This document shows, piece by piece, positions 63,891-64,000 of a DNA stretch of 64,000 bases (the first letter of the stretch is position 1; every line of letters starts with the position of its first letter). Position numbers and translations under genes: made by a program. The notes under the pieces were generated by a model. The model did no database searches and had not been told where the DNA came from. It saw only the letters and a program-made list of their open reading frames with translations. Source of the DNA: Roseobacter denitrificans OCh 114 (GTDB lineage Bacteria > Pseudomonadota > Alphaproteobacteria > Rhodobacterales > Rhodobacteraceae); NCBI RefSeq assembly GCF_000014045.1, contig NC_008209.1:2069001-2133000 (forward strand), given 5' to 3'.

Positions 63891-64000
63891 TATTTAATGA
63901 AATCAATGCTTAAGATTGTTCCGTTTGGGCAAAAGGCTAATCCGATACTTATCCCGGAATTTCAGACAGGTTCTCCTCGAACTTAATCAAACGAGGATGA

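Overview
The window looks like a piece of an alphaproteobacterial genome of the Rhodobacterales/Roseobacter type. Reasons seen in the sequence are high G+C coding DNA with strong third-position bias, a protein ending in a VPLPA-type sorting signal, an aerobic-type cobO/cobQ pair, a short-chain acyl-CoA regulator (ScfR/PccR-like), a DUF6481-like protein, and very many periplasmic-binding-protein uptake systems. I cannot name the species. The region is mostly catabolic: two TRAP systems, one tripartite tricarboxylate (Tct) system, one polar amino acid ABC system, one fructose ABC system and one peptide ABC system with two binding proteins, nearly all next to enzymes and a dedicated regulator.

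Layout. 1-8915: a minus-strand run hutG-like amidohydrolase, TRAP dctQ/dctM/dctP, a glutamine-synthetase-like ligase and an aldehyde dehydrogenase cut by the window edge, with a divergent RpiR regulator and a convergent gamma-glutamyltransferase; together these suggest a gamma-glutamyl or amide catabolic module. 9032-11096: cobO and cobQ. 11294-17449: amino acid ABC transporter, a second TRAP transporter and an isocitrate-lyase/PEP-mutase-like enzyme. 17478-22609: a large TMADH/2,4-dienoyl-CoA-reductase-like flavoprotein, a GMC dehydrogenase with a Tat-exported small subunit, a VOC protein and a small ribbon-helix-helix-like protein. 22815-26932: oxyR divergent from katG, then a universal stress protein. 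26945-32672: panE-like reductase, acyl-CoA/oxalyl-CoA synthetase-like ligase and tctABC, with the ScfR-type regulator (32849-34255) divergent. 34330-36552: monomeric NADP isocitrate dehydrogenase.

36701-41676: an RND efflux operon whose permease is broken by a two-base duplication, with a divergent TetR regulator and a perfect 16-bp palindrome between them. 41796-47636: an inositol-monophosphatase-family protein converging on frcKACB, with the ROK regulator frcR divergent; this is the fructose uptake arrangement known from Sinorhizobium. 47804-53443: a transglutaminase-like cysteine protease, a small exported protein, a VPLPA-CTERM protein, a GAF-PAS-GGDEF-EAL protein and a DUF6481-like protein. 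53596-60740: peptide ABC operon with two binding proteins. 60741-61498 holds no convincing gene. 61499-64000: tRNA-Thr(TGT) followed at once by a P4-type integrase, inverted repeats that may be integrase arm sites, and an unrecognised protein; this is the left end of an integrated genomic island that continues past the window.

The most noteworthy points are the gamma-glutamyl/TRAP module, a 32-bp palindrome with two TTTGCAAA boxes by the acyl-CoA/Tct locus, the RND frameshift, the missing Fe-S cysteine in the flavoprotein, and the island junction at tRNA-Thr. No CRISPR array, rRNA or insertion sequence was seen.
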